From contig CACDTF010000003.1 in NCBI GenBank assembly GCA_902555665.1, forward strand, positions 28,361-92,360: a stretch of DNA of 64,000 bases, in the 5' to 3' direction. Below are positions 1-9,072 of the stretch, in pieces; position 1 is the stretch's first letter, and each line of letters begins with the position of its first letter. The DNA comes from an uncultured Pelagibacteraceae bacterium (GTDB lineage Bacteria; Pseudomonadota; Alphaproteobacteria; Pelagibacterales; Pelagibacteraceae). A program made the translations under genes and the position numbers. The notes below the pieces were generated by a model. That model ran no database searches, was not told where the DNA came from, and saw only the letters and a program-made list of their open reading frames with translations.

Positions 1-113
1 TTCGTTCTTTTGATCATGCCATGTCTTTTACCTGCTTGAGCAGAAATAACTTTACCCTTAGCGGATATTTTAAATCTTTTTTTTGCTGAGCTTTTTGTTT
101 TTAGTTTTGGCAT
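1..113 (-). CDS. rpmI: 50S ribosomal protein L35 (partial, 3' end outside window)
   Basis: Not in the ORF track because the window edge truncates it. Reading the minus strand from the ATG at 113 gives [20 protein letters not shown], the classic basic N-terminus of L35, followed by a lysine/glycine-rich stretch and HGMIKR. L35 is a small structural protein of the large ribosomal subunit. It follows infC by 53 bases on the same strand, matching the widespread infC-rpmI-rplT order, so rplT is expected just outside the left edge. The last third of the protein is missing from view. Confidence 0.93.
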   Translation of the reverse strand, partial: MPKLKTKSSAKKRFKISAKGKVISAQAGKRHGMIKRT

Positions 114-166
114 AATTCTGCGGACTTATACAAAGAAAGATATAATTTTACAACCTCTATTAAGGC

Positions 167-712
167 TTATAAAGGCTGAATTACCATAATCATTTGCTTC
201 CCATCAAACTTGGGATGCAATTCTACCTTACCTATATCCTTCATATCTTCTTTAATTTTACCCATTAGTTCATTTCCTAGATAGGAATGTTGAAGTTCTC
301 TACCTTTAAATCTTATAGTAAACTTAACCTTATCTCCTTTAGCTATAAATTTTTTAGCATTTTTAACTTTAAACTCATAATCATGAGTTTCCGTAACAGG
401 TCTCATTTTAATTTCTTTTAAAGAAACAATTTTTTGTTTTTTCTTTGCAAGATTTGCTTTTTTCTGTGCATCATACTTATATTTACCCATATCCATTATT
501 TTACATACGGGAGGATTTGCATTAGGTGCTATTTCAATTAAATCTAAACCTTGACTTTTTGCCATGGAAATAGCTTCATTAGTATTCATCACTCCAAGAT
601 TTTCTCCATCACTTGCTATAACTTGTACATCAGGAGAAGAAATTCTATTATTATATCTTGGACCTCTGTCCTTAGTTCTTCTTTGAAAATAATTTTGTTT
701 AAAATCTGCCAC
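167..712 (-). CDS. infC: Translation initiation factor IF-3
   Basis: IF-3 binds the 30S subunit, prevents premature 50S joining and proofreads the start codon/initiator tRNA. The 181-residue product has the usual length and both domains: an N-terminal domain (NNRISSPDVQVIASDGENLG, with the conserved DGENLGV turn) joined through a lysine-rich linker (about residues 75-100) to the C-terminal domain containing KFTIRFKGRE. The start codon is GTG, and its first base directly follows the TAA of thrS, so translation is probably coupled to thrS. E. coli infC uses the rare AUU for autoregulation; here a near-optimal start replaces it, although a non-canonical upstream start cannot be excluded. It lies in the run GT4-thrS-infC-rpmI. 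Confidence 0.95.
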   Translation of the reverse strand: MADFKQNYFQRRTKDRGPRYNNRISSPDVQVIASDGENLGVMNTNEAISMAKSQGLDLIEIAPNANPPVCKIMDMGKYKYDAQKKANLAKKKQKIVSLKEIKMRPVTETHDYEFKVKNAKKFIAKGDKVKFTIRFKGRELQHSYLGNELMGKIKEDMKDIGKVELHPKFDGKQMIMVIQPL

Positions 713-2629
713 TTAGTTTGAAGATGCTTTGTTTAAAGCAGAGAATGTTTTTAAGAATTGATCTATACCCATATTTTCTTGTTTATTAGTGTCTAATCTT
801 CTAATCGTTACTGAATTGGAGTCAACTTCTTTTTTACCACAAATTAATAAAAGCGGTATTTTTGCTAAAGAATGATCTCTAATTTTATAATTTAAATTAT
901 GATTTTTTAAATCTACTGCAGAACTTATACCTGAATTTTTAATTTTATTTGATACCTCAATCGCATAGTCGTTAAATTCTTCTGAAATAGGTATTACCAT
1001 AGTCTGTAAAGGAGATATCCAAAATGGAAACTTGCCTGCATAGTTTTCAATTAAAATTCCAATAAATCTCTCTAGAGAACCAAATAAAGCTCTATGCAAC
1101 ATAACAGGAACTTTTTTAGTTCCATCTTTATCAACATAAGAAGCATCTAATCTTCCAGGTAAATTTAAATCTACTTGCAAAGTTCCACATTGCCAATCTC
1201 TGCCAATAGCATCTCGTAAAACAAATTCAATTTTAGGACCATAAAATGCTCCCTCACCTTTATTAATAGTATATTCTAATTTAGAAGCTTTTACAGCTTC
1301 AAGCAAAGAAGCTTCTGCTTTATCCCATACTAAATCATCACCAACTCTTACTTCTGGCCTATCTGCATATTTTAGAATTACATTTTCAAAACCAAGGTCC
1401 TTATAAATATCTAATATTAAATTTGTAACAATTAAACATTCACTAGTAATTTGATCTTCAGTACAAAAAATATGGGCATCATCTTGAGTAAAAGCTCTTA
1501 CTCTTAATAACCCATGTAAAGCGCCTGATGGTTCATAACGATGAACTTTCCCAAATTCAGCAAAACGCAAAGGAAGATCTCTGTAACTTTTTAGGCCTTG
1601 ATTAAATACCTGAATATGACCAGGGCAATTCATCGGTTTAATTGCAAAAACTTTCTCATCTGGTGTTTCAGATGTGTACATGTTTTCTCCATATTTTTCC
1701 CAATGCCCAGATTTTTCCCATAATTGTCTATCCAGCACCTCTGGAGTATTTACCTCTTTATAACCAGCAGCATCTTGTCTGCTTCTCATGTAGTTTATGA
1801 GCTTTTGAAATAAACCCCATCCTCTTTCATGCCAAAATACTGAGCCAGGACTTTCTTCTCTAAAATGAAATAAATCCATTTCTCTACCTAATTTTCTATG
1901 GTCTCTTTTTTCTGCTTCTTCTATTCTTTGCAAATATTCATCTAGATCTTTTTGAGTTGCCCAACTCGTACCATATATTCGTTGCAACATTTCATTATTA
2001 GAGTCTCCTCTCCAATATGCTCCTGACACTTTTGTAAGTTTAAAATATTTTCCTATTTTTCCTGTGGAGGAAAGATGTGGACCTCTACATAAATCATGCC
2101 ATTCTCCATGAAAATAAATTGATACATCTTCATTTTCAGGTATCGCTTCAATAAGCTCAGCTTTATAAATTTCTCCTTTTTTTTTAAAATGGCTAATTGC
2201 TTTATTTCTATCCCAAACTTCTCTTTTTGTTATTTCATTCCTATCAACAATCTCTTTCATTTTATTTTCAATTTTAACTAGATCATCCTCTGTGAATGGT
2301 TCTTTTCTAGCAAAGTCGTAATAAAATCCATTTTCAATAACGGGTCCAATTGTAACTTGTGTTCCAGGAAATAATTCTTGAACAGCCATAGCTAAAATAT
2401 GAGCTGTGTCATGCCTTATAGTTTCCAAGCCCTCAGGATTTTTTGAGGTAAAAATTTTTACAGAACAATCATTTTCAATTAGAAAATCTAGATCTTTAAG
2501 CTCACCATCAACACTTATAACCATGGCTTGTTTAGCTAATGATTTACTAATTTTTTCAGCTACTTCTAGTCCAGTAACTTTGTTAGGAAAATCAATATTG
2601 TTTCCGTCAGGTAATGTTATTATCGGCAT
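713..2629 (-). CDS. thrS: Threonyl-tRNA synthetase
   Basis: Class II synthetase that charges tRNA-Thr. The 638 residues match the bacterial full-length form: an N-terminal TGS domain (about 1-60), the editing domain starting at HDTAHILAMAV, then the catalytic core. Visible class II signatures are motif 2 (VHRYEPSGALHGLLRVRAFTQDD) and motif 3 (HRALFGSLERFIGILIE). The zinc-site cysteine lies in MNCPGHIQVF. The C-terminal anticodon-binding domain begins near FPFWISPLQ. The gene is wedged without spacing between the upstream glycosyltransferase (whose stop abuts the ATG) and infC (whose GTG abuts the stop), so all are likely cotranscribed. Confidence 0.97.
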   Translation of the reverse strand: MPIITLPDGNNIDFPNKVTGLEVAEKISKSLAKQAMVISVDGELKDLDFLIENDCSVKIFTSKNPEGLETIRHDTAHILAMAVQELFPGTQVTIGPVIENGFYYDFARKEPFTEDDLVKIENKMKEIVDRNEITKREVWDRNKAISHFKKKGEIYKAELIEAIPENEDVSIYFHGEWHDLCRGPHLSSTGKIGKYFKLTKVSGAYWRGDSNNEMLQRIYGTSWATQKDLDEYLQRIEEAEKRDHRKLGREMDLFHFREESPGSVFWHERGWGLFQKLINYMRSRQDAAGYKEVNTPEVLDRQLWEKSGHWEKYGENMYTSETPDEKVFAIKPMNCPGHIQVFNQGLKSYRDLPLRFAEFGKVHRYEPSGALHGLLRVRAFTQDDAHIFCTEDQITSECLIVTNLILDIYKDLGFENVILKYADRPEVRVGDDLVWDKAEASLLEAVKASKLEYTINKGEGAFYGPKIEFVLRDAIGRDWQCGTLQVDLNLPGRLDASYVDKDGTKKVPVMLHRALFGSLERFIGILIENYAGKFPFWISPLQTMVIPISEEFNDYAIEVSNKIKNSGISSAVDLKNHNLNYKIRDHSLAKIPLLLICGKKEVDSNSVTIRRLDTNKQENMGIDQFLKTFSALNKASSN

Positions 2630-3784
2630 TTAATTTAATAATCTCTTATACTCTGAATAAGTAGAAAAGCACATTTTTTCAACATTAAATTTTTGAACTA
2701 TATTTTTTCTTCCCTCATTACCAATTGATTTTAATAGAGTTTCATCCATGTTAAGAGTTTTTAATATTTTATTACTTAATGATTTAGCATTTCCTGCCTC
2801 ATATAAAAAACCAGTTTTTTCATCAATTATTGTTTCATTAGAACCTCCAATGTTACTTGCTATGATTGGTTTTTCCATCGATTGTGCCTCAACAGCAACT
2901 CTACCAAAGGCCTCTGGTTCTGTTGAGGCTGAAACAATAATATCAGAAACTTTATAAGCTAATGCCATATCGTTACAATGATCTATGAACCTTATTTGTT
3001 TAGACAACCTGTATTGCTCCGAAAGTCTTATTAATTTTTTCTTATACAAATCTCTACCTTGATCACTACCTAGAATGACAGCATAAAATGCTTCATAACC
3101 CATTTCTATATTCACTAAATTAATTGCCTCTATAAAAACTTCCTGTCCTTTCCAGGAAGTTAACCTACCAGGTAAAAGTATAATTTTTTTATCTTTTTCA
3201 ATTTCCCATTTTTTTAATAATTTTTTTTCATCAATTTCAATTTTGGTTGTTGGGTCAAAGTAGTCAACGTTTATTCCTCTAAAAATAACCATTAATTTTT
3301 TTTTTTCATTTATATATTTTGAGTAATTTTTTTTAATATGAGAAAAAATAAAATTAGATCCTGCAATTATTAAATCTGCTCTAGTCATTACTGAATTATA
3401 TATTTTTTTTATATTGCTCTTAAAATTGTAAGTTCCGTGAAATGTAGTTACAAATTTTCGTCCTGTGATTTTTGTTGCTAACAAACATGACCAAGCAGGT
3501 GCTCTACTTCTCGCGTGTACCAGAGAAATATTATAAACTAAAATAATTCCAGTTAAGATAAAAGCATTAATTAAAATTATTAAAGGATTTTTACTCTGTA
3601 CCGGAAGTCTAAATATCTTAACTTTTTTTCTATCTACAAATTTAAGTAATTCACCACCACTTGTTACAATAAAAGATTTACAATTATTTTCTGGTAAATA
3701 ATGCGCTATATCATAACAGCCTGTTTCAGCTCCTCCATATCCTAATTTTGGAATTACTTGTAAAACTTTTAAATCAGATGACAT
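2630..3784 (-). CDS. Glycosyltransferase family 4 (GT-B fold)
   Basis: A 384-residue GT-B glycosyltransferase that would move a sugar from an activated donor to a lipid or glycan acceptor at the inner face of the membrane. The N-terminal half opens with LQVIPKLGYGGAE, the acceptor-side glycine loop of GT4 enzymes. The C-terminal half has LLPGRLTSWKGQ and the donor-binding E-x7-E segment (EAFGRVAVEAQSMEKPII) followed by SNIGGSNETI. No membrane anchor beyond one hydrophobic stretch (about residues 70-85) is evident. It is the first gene of the thrS-infC-rpmI run and its stop directly precedes the thrS ATG. The acceptor cannot be predicted from sequence; an envelope glycan or LPS core role is inference. 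Confidence 0.85.
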   Translation of the reverse strand: MSSDLKVLQVIPKLGYGGAETGCYDIAHYLPENNCKSFIVTSGGELLKFVDRKKVKIFRLPVQSKNPLIILINAFILTGIILVYNISLVHARSRAPAWSCLLATKITGRKFVTTFHGTYNFKSNIKKIYNSVMTRADLIIAGSNFIFSHIKKNYSKYINEKKKLMVIFRGINVDYFDPTTKIEIDEKKLLKKWEIEKDKKIILLPGRLTSWKGQEVFIEAINLVNIEMGYEAFYAVILGSDQGRDLYKKKLIRLSEQYRLSKQIRFIDHCNDMALAYKVSDIIVSASTEPEAFGRVAVEAQSMEKPIIASNIGGSNETIIDEKTGFLYEAGNAKSLSNKILKTLNMDETLLKSIGNEGRKNIVQKFNVEKMCFSTYSEYKRLLN

Positions 3785-3826
3785 TTGATATGATTATATA
3801 TTAATAGACAAAACTTATAAACGATT

Positions 3827-4570
3827 ATGGCAAATTTCAGATTTCATCAAATATCGAATACAAAGAAAATTAGACATATTTCCAAAATTTTTAAGAATAG
3901 TTCTTTTATAGTTTTTTTGCACGGCTTTATGTCAGATCTTGAAGGAAAAAAACCAAATGCTTTTTTGAAATTTGCTAAAAAAAATAAAATAAGTTTTTTA
4001 GCACTAGAATACTCAGGTCATGGAAAATCTTCTGGAAAATTTATAAATGGAAATATTTCAAAATGGAGTAAAGAGACATCAATTTTAATAAAAAAATACG
4101 TTAAAAAAAAAGAATTTGTGCTAATTGGTTCAAGTATGGGTGCATGGATTTCTCTCAATCAATTCAAAATTTTCAAAAAACAGATTAAAGGATTTTTAGG
4201 AATAGGGGCTGCTCCCGAATTTTTAGAAAATTTGATGTGGAAAAAATTTACCAAAAAAATGAAGCAGGAAACAATACGTAATGGTATTTATCAATTAAAA
4301 CATGCAAATTATGAATATCCAATTACTCTACAACTAATAAAAGATGGAAGAAAAAACAAAGTCTTAAACAATAAAATTAATTTAAATATTAAAGTAACAA
4401 TGGTACATGGTGAAAGAGATGAGGCAGTTCCTGTATCATATTCAAGAAAAGTTTTGAAATTATTTCCAAATGCTAAGAAAAAATTAAATATTATAAAAAA
4501 AGGTGATCACAGTTTATCAAATAAAAAATGGTTAAATATAATTTTAAAAGAGCTTAAATTATTAATTTAG
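3827..4570 (+). CDS. Alpha/beta hydrolase (ABHD10-like serine hydrolase)
   Basis: A 247-residue single-domain alpha/beta hydrolase. The oxyanion-hole strand is VFLHGFMSDLEG, the nucleophile elbow is GSSMG with Ser103, the acid residue is likely in VHGERDEAVP, and the histidine in KKGDHSLS completes the triad. The sequence style (short, EYSGHGKSSG after strand 4) resembles mitochondrial ABHD10 and its alphaproteobacterial relatives, which act as thioesterases/deacylases; the exact substrate is not known. It is divergent from the GT4 gene across only 42 bases, and its last four bases overlap the end of gltB on the other strand. Confidence 0.8.
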   Translation: MANFRFHQISNTKKIRHISKIFKNSSFIVFLHGFMSDLEGKKPNAFLKFAKKNKISFLALEYSGHGKSSGKFINGNISKWSKETSILIKKYVKKKEFVLIGSSMGAWISLNQFKIFKKQIKGFLGIGAAPEFLENLMWKKFTKKMKQETIRNGIYQLKHANYEYPITLQLIKDGRKNKVLNNKINLNIKVTMVHGERDEAVPVSYSRKVLKLFPNAKKKLNIIKKGDHSLSNKKWLNIILKELKLLI

Positions 4571-7500
4571 CTTACTTTTTTTATATCTTTTTTTAAAGTA
4601 ATTGGATTTTTTAATTTATCCAACATTTCTTTAGGACACACCTGAACAAAATTATTTACTTCATCTTCAAAGTTTTCAATTATTTTTTTCGATAATTGAG
4701 ACTCAGTTTCTTTAAAATGCTCACTGACTAAATTTTTTAAATATTCTTTCCAATAATCTGTCTCTATATTTTGCCAAACTACTGACTCTGGATTTACTTT
4801 CTTTTCAAATTGTTGAGATTTATCATATATAAAGGCCATTCCACCTGTCATACCAGCTGCAAAATTATCACCAACATCTCCTAAAATTGCTACAGTTCCA
4901 CCAGTCATATATTCACATCCATTAGAGTCGCATCCTTCAATTACTGTAATTGCACCAGAATTTCTAACTGAAAATCTTTCACCAGCTTGGCCAGCAGCAA
5001 AAAGTTTTCCCGAAGTAGCTCCGTAAAGAACAGTATTTCCTAAAATTGTATTCTCATTTGAAACTAAGTTGCTCTCTTCAGGTAATTTTATTGAAATAGT
5101 GGCTCCTGACAAACCTTTACCAACATAATCATTTGCATCTCCCTTTAATACAAGTTTTAAACCTTTAGAAGAAAATGCACCAAATGATTGACCCGCTGAT
5201 CCTTTAAAATTTAAAACTAAAAAGTTTTCATCAATTTTTTCATAACCGTATTTTTTATACAAATGATGAGAAATTCTTGTGCCTACTGCCCTGTTAGTAT
5301 TTTTTATTTGGTATTCTTTCTCAATTTTTTCAGAATTATCTAAAGCTTTTTCGATTTCTGGCCAAATTTGTTGGTCAAGAGTATCTGGTACACTATTTAT
5401 TTCTTGACCCTCACAATACCTTGGATTATTTCCAGTATCAGCTTGAACAAATAAAGGATTTAAATCTAAATCGTCTAAATTTGGAGAACCCTTACTTACT
5501 TGTTTTAACAAGTCTGTCCTACCAATCACTTCATTTAATGATTTAAAACCTAAATTTGCTAATATTTCTCTTACTTCACTAGCTATAAATGTGAACAAAT
5601 TAACTACTTTTTCTGGAGTCCCAGTAAATTTTTCTCTTAGCTTTTCATCTTGAGTACAAACGCCTACAGGACATGTATTTGAATGACACTGCCTTACCAT
5701 TATACATCCCATTGCAACTAATGCTGTAGTAGCAACACCATATTCTTCAGCACCCATCATTGCAGCTATAACCACATCTCTTCCAGTTTTAATTCCTCCG
5801 TCTGTTCTTAATGTAACTTTATGTCTAAGATTATTTAAAGTTAATACTTGGTTTGCTTCAGTCAAACCCATTTCCCATGGTATTCCAACATACTTAACAC
5901 TTGTTTGAGGTGTTGCTCCTGTTCCACCATTGTGTCCAGAAATCAATATTATATCTGCTTTTGCTTTGGCTACACCAGCTGCAATTGTTCCTACTCCTGA
6001 GGAAGCAACAAGCTTAACTCCAATTCTTGCTTTAGGATTTATCTGTTTCAAATCATAAATTAGTTGTGCAAGATCTTCGATTGAATAAATATCATGATGC
6101 GGTGGTGGTGATATTAAAGTTACTCCAGGAGTTGAATGTCTAAGTTTAGCAATCTCCTCTGTAACTTTAAATCCTGGTAACTGGCCTCCCTCACCAGGCT
6201 TAGCGCCTTGTGCAATTTTAATTTCTATCTCATTACAATTATTAAGATAATTAACTGTAACTCCAAATCTTGCAGAAGCTATTTGTTTAACTCTTGAGTT
6301 TGCGCTGTCACCATTATCTAAAACTTTAAATCTACTTGCGTCTTCACCGCCCTCTCCACTACATGAGGCACCTTTGATCCTATTCATACCAGTTGCCAAA
6401 GTTTCATGTGCCTCTTTAGATAAGGCTCCATGAGACATACTCCCACTACCAAATCTTTTTAAAATATTTTCTATTGGCTCAACCTCAGAAATATCTATTG
6501 GCCCACTTAATTTTTTATCCCTGAAATCAATTAAGTCTCTAAGGTTAATAGGTGGTAAACTGTATATTCCATCCGCATATCTTTTATAGGCATCATAAGA
6601 ATTAGATCCTACTGCACTTTGAAGTAAATGAATTAATTTTCCTTGATATTGATGAGTTTCACCATTTTTACGATATCTATATATACCGCCTATCGGCAAT
6701 ATGGTTTCAGAACTTTCAAATGCCTCTTTATGGATTTCTCTAATTTTTTTCTCTATACCTGTAAGTCCAATACCTGAAATTTTAGAGACAACTCCTGGAA
6801 AATAATCTGCAACAATTGTTCTACTTAAACCTACGGTTTCAAAGTTACATCCACCTCTATAAGAACTTAGAACTGAAATACCCATCTTAGACATGATCTT
6901 TAATAAACCTGCGTTTACTGATTTTATGTATCTCTCTACACATTCATCAAAGCTAAATTGACCAAATAATTTCTTTTCATGACGCTGAAATAAACTGTCA
7001 AATGCTAAATATGGATTTACAGTGGTTGCTCCAACTCCTATTAAGGTTGCAAAAGAGTGAGTATCTAAAGCCTCTCCAGATTGAACATTTATTGATACAT
7101 ATCCTCTTAGTTTTTTTTCAATAAGAAATGAATTAATTGATCCAACTGCTAAAAGCATTGGTATTGGAAGTTTTAAGTTAGAAAGCTCTTTATCACTTAA
7201 GATCAATTGAGTAACTCCCTGTCTTACTGCAATTTCAGCTTCTTTTTGAATTTTTTTAATTGAATCAAATAAAGTTTCTTCCTCAGAAAAAGTACAATCA
7301 ATTATAGATGAATTATTGCCAAAAAAATTTATAAATTTTTCAAATTGAGAATTTGATAATATTGGGCTATTTAAAACATAAATATTTTGCTTTGTTAAAT
7401 TATCAAAATTTAAAATATTTCCAAGATTTCCAAATCTTGTTTTCAAACTCATAACCTTGTTTTCTCTTAAAGAGTCTATTGGTGGGTTTGTGACTTGGCT

Positions 7501-9072
7501 AAAATTCTGTCTAAAAAAATGGTATAACGGCCTATACCTATCTGACAAAACAGCCAATGGTGTATCGTCCCCCATAGATCCAGTTGCTTCTTTAGCATCT
7601 TCCGCCATAGGATGCAGTATAAGCTCAAGGTCTTCTAAACTTATTCCAAAAGTATATTGCCTTCTTCTTAAATCATCTCCTGAAAAAGAATTTTTTTCAT
7701 CTGAAATACTCAACTTATCATCTAGGTCGATAATTTGTGAATTAAAATGTTTATATTCTTTAGCTAAATAATCTTTTATTTGCTTGTTTGTAAATACTTT
7801 ACCTTTTTCTATTCTAACTCCAATTATTTCACCAGGACCCAATCTTCCCTTTGACAAAATTCTTTTTTCATTTAATTCAATCATTCCTGTTTCAGAACCT
7901 GCAAATAATAATTTGTCTTTTGTAATTGCGTATCTTAAAGGTCTTAATCCATTTCTATCATTTGCAGCTATAACCCACTCATTATCAGTTCCAGCAATAG
8001 CTGCCGGTCCATCCCATGGCTCCATAGTACTGTTTAAAAAATTAAATAATTGTTGGTGATCTTTTGGTAGAGTTTTATTTTTTTTAGACCATGCGTCTGG
8101 AACCAACATAAGCTTCGCCAAGGGCGCAGGCTGACCAGATATATTTAATAACTCAAAAACATTGTCTAAAGCAGCAGAGTCTGATGCTCCCTGTTGTATA
8201 ACAGGTTTTAAGTTTTCAACATCGTCAAAAAGGGGACTGTTCATCTCTTGCTCATGAACTTTCATCCAATTTTTATTTCCTCTATAAGTATTAATTTCTC
8301 CATTATGCGCTATAGCTCTAAAGGGTTGAGCTAAATTCCAGCTAGGCGCTGTGTTTGTTGAAAATCTTTGATGAAAAATAGCAAACCTTGAAACAAATCT
8401 CTCATCTTTTAAATCAAGGTAGAAATCTGAGATAGCTTCAGCTAAAAACATTCCCTTGTAAATGATAGACTTAGAACTCAATGAACAAATATAAAAATTG
8501 TTTAAAGATTTTTTAAAAGCTTCGTTTTCTATCTTTCTTCTAGTTTCATAAATTTTTCTTTCTAAATCTTTATTTGTTAATTCTGGATTATAAGGTTTAA
8601 ACAATACTTGGATAATTTCAGGCATTGTTTGGAATGCCTTTTCTCCTAAAACTTTTGGATTAACTGGAACTTGTCTCCAACCGTAAATACTAAAATCATT
8701 TTTTGTTAATTCACTTTCAACGATAGTTTTGCAACTTTCTTGTGCTGCATAATCATTACGAGGCAGAAATATCATGCCCACACATATTTCAGAATTATTA
8801 TGTGTGTGTCCTGTCACTTCTATCTTTTCAATGAAGAAATCTTTTGGTATTTCAACATGAATTCCAGCTCCATCACCAGTTTTCCCATCGGCATCTACAG
8901 CGCCTCTGTGCCAAACAGCTTTTAACGCTTCAATACCATATTCTACAACTTTACGAGATTTTTTACCTTCGGTTGATGCAATTATACCAACACCACAAGC
9001 ATCATGCTCCATGTCTTCTAAATAAACATTATTTTCTTTTAAAAGGTGAAGGTTCTTTTTATAATTTTCCAT
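4567..9072 (-). CDS. gltB: Glutamate synthase (NADPH) large subunit
   Basis: Transfers the amide of glutamine to 2-oxoglutarate to give two glutamates, with GltD supplying electrons from NADPH. At 1501 residues it has the full architecture: an N-terminal Ntn-type glutaminase whose catalytic Cys26 (HDACGVG) would be exposed by removal of a 25-residue propeptide, a central domain, the FMN/2-oxoglutarate barrel (GEGGEDASRFK, KPGEGGQLPG, SGHNGGTGATP), a 3Fe-4S cysteine cluster (CHSNTCPVGVC) and the C-terminal beta-helix with repeated glycines (GNTVLYGATSGKLFAAGQAGERF). The ATG overlaps the gltD stop by one base (TAATG), so the order is gltD then gltB. Confidence 0.97.
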   Translation of the reverse strand: MENYKKNLHLLKENNVYLEDMEHDACGVGIIASTEGKKSRKVVEYGIEALKAVWHRGAVDADGKTGDGAGIHVEIPKDFFIEKIEVTGHTHNNSEICVGMIFLPRNDYAAQESCKTIVESELTKNDFSIYGWRQVPVNPKVLGEKAFQTMPEIIQVLFKPYNPELTNKDLERKIYETRRKIENEAFKKSLNNFYICSLSSKSIIYKGMFLAEAISDFYLDLKDERFVSRFAIFHQRFSTNTAPSWNLAQPFRAIAHNGEINTYRGNKNWMKVHEQEMNSPLFDDVENLKPVIQQGASDSAALDNVFELLNISGQPAPLAKLMLVPDAWSKKNKTLPKDHQQLFNFLNSTMEPWDGPAAIAGTDNEWVIAANDRNGLRPLRYAITKDKLLFAGSETGMIELNEKRILSKGRLGPGEIIGVRIEKGKVFTNKQIKDYLAKEYKHFNSQIIDLDDKLSISDEKNSFSGDDLRRRQYTFGISLEDLELILHPMAEDAKEATGSMGDDTPLAVLSDRYRPLYHFFRQNFSQVTNPPIDSLRENKVMSLKTRFGNLGNILNFDNLTKQNIYVLNSPILSNSQFEKFINFFGNNSSIIDCTFSEEETLFDSIKKIQKEAEIAVRQGVTQLILSDKELSNLKLPIPMLLAVGSINSFLIEKKLRGYVSINVQSGEALDTHSFATLIGVGATTVNPYLAFDSLFQRHEKKLFGQFSFDECVERYIKSVNAGLLKIMSKMGISVLSSYRGGCNFETVGLSRTIVADYFPGVVSKISGIGLTGIEKKIREIHKEAFESSETILPIGGIYRYRKNGETHQYQGKLIHLLQSAVGSNSYDAYKRYADGIYSLPPINLRDLIDFRDKKLSGPIDISEVEPIENILKRFGSGSMSHGALSKEAHETLATGMNRIKGASCSGEGGEDASRFKVLDNGDSANSRVKQIASARFGVTVNYLNNCNEIEIKIAQGAKPGEGGQLPGFKVTEEIAKLRHSTPGVTLISPPPHHDIYSIEDLAQLIYDLKQINPKARIGVKLVASSGVGTIAAGVAKAKADIILISGHNGGTGATPQTSVKYVGIPWEMGLTEANQVLTLNNLRHKVTLRTDGGIKTGRDVVIAAMMGAEEYGVATTALVAMGCIMVRQCHSNTCPVGVCTQDEKLREKFTGTPEKVVNLFTFIASEVREILANLGFKSLNEVIGRTDLLKQVSKGSPNLDDLDLNPLFVQADTGNNPRYCEGQEINSVPDTLDQQIWPEIEKALDNSEKIEKEYQIKNTNRAVGTRISHHLYKKYGYEKIDENFLVLNFKGSAGQSFGAFSSKGLKLVLKGDANDYVGKGLSGATISIKLPEESNLVSNENTILGNTVLYGATSGKLFAAGQAGERFSVRNSGAITVIEGCDSNGCEYMTGGTVAILGDVGDNFAAGMTGGMAFIYDKSQQFEKKVNPESVVWQNIETDYWKEYLKNLVSEHFKETESQLSKKIIENFEDEVNNFVQVCPKEMLDKLKNPITLKKDIKKVS

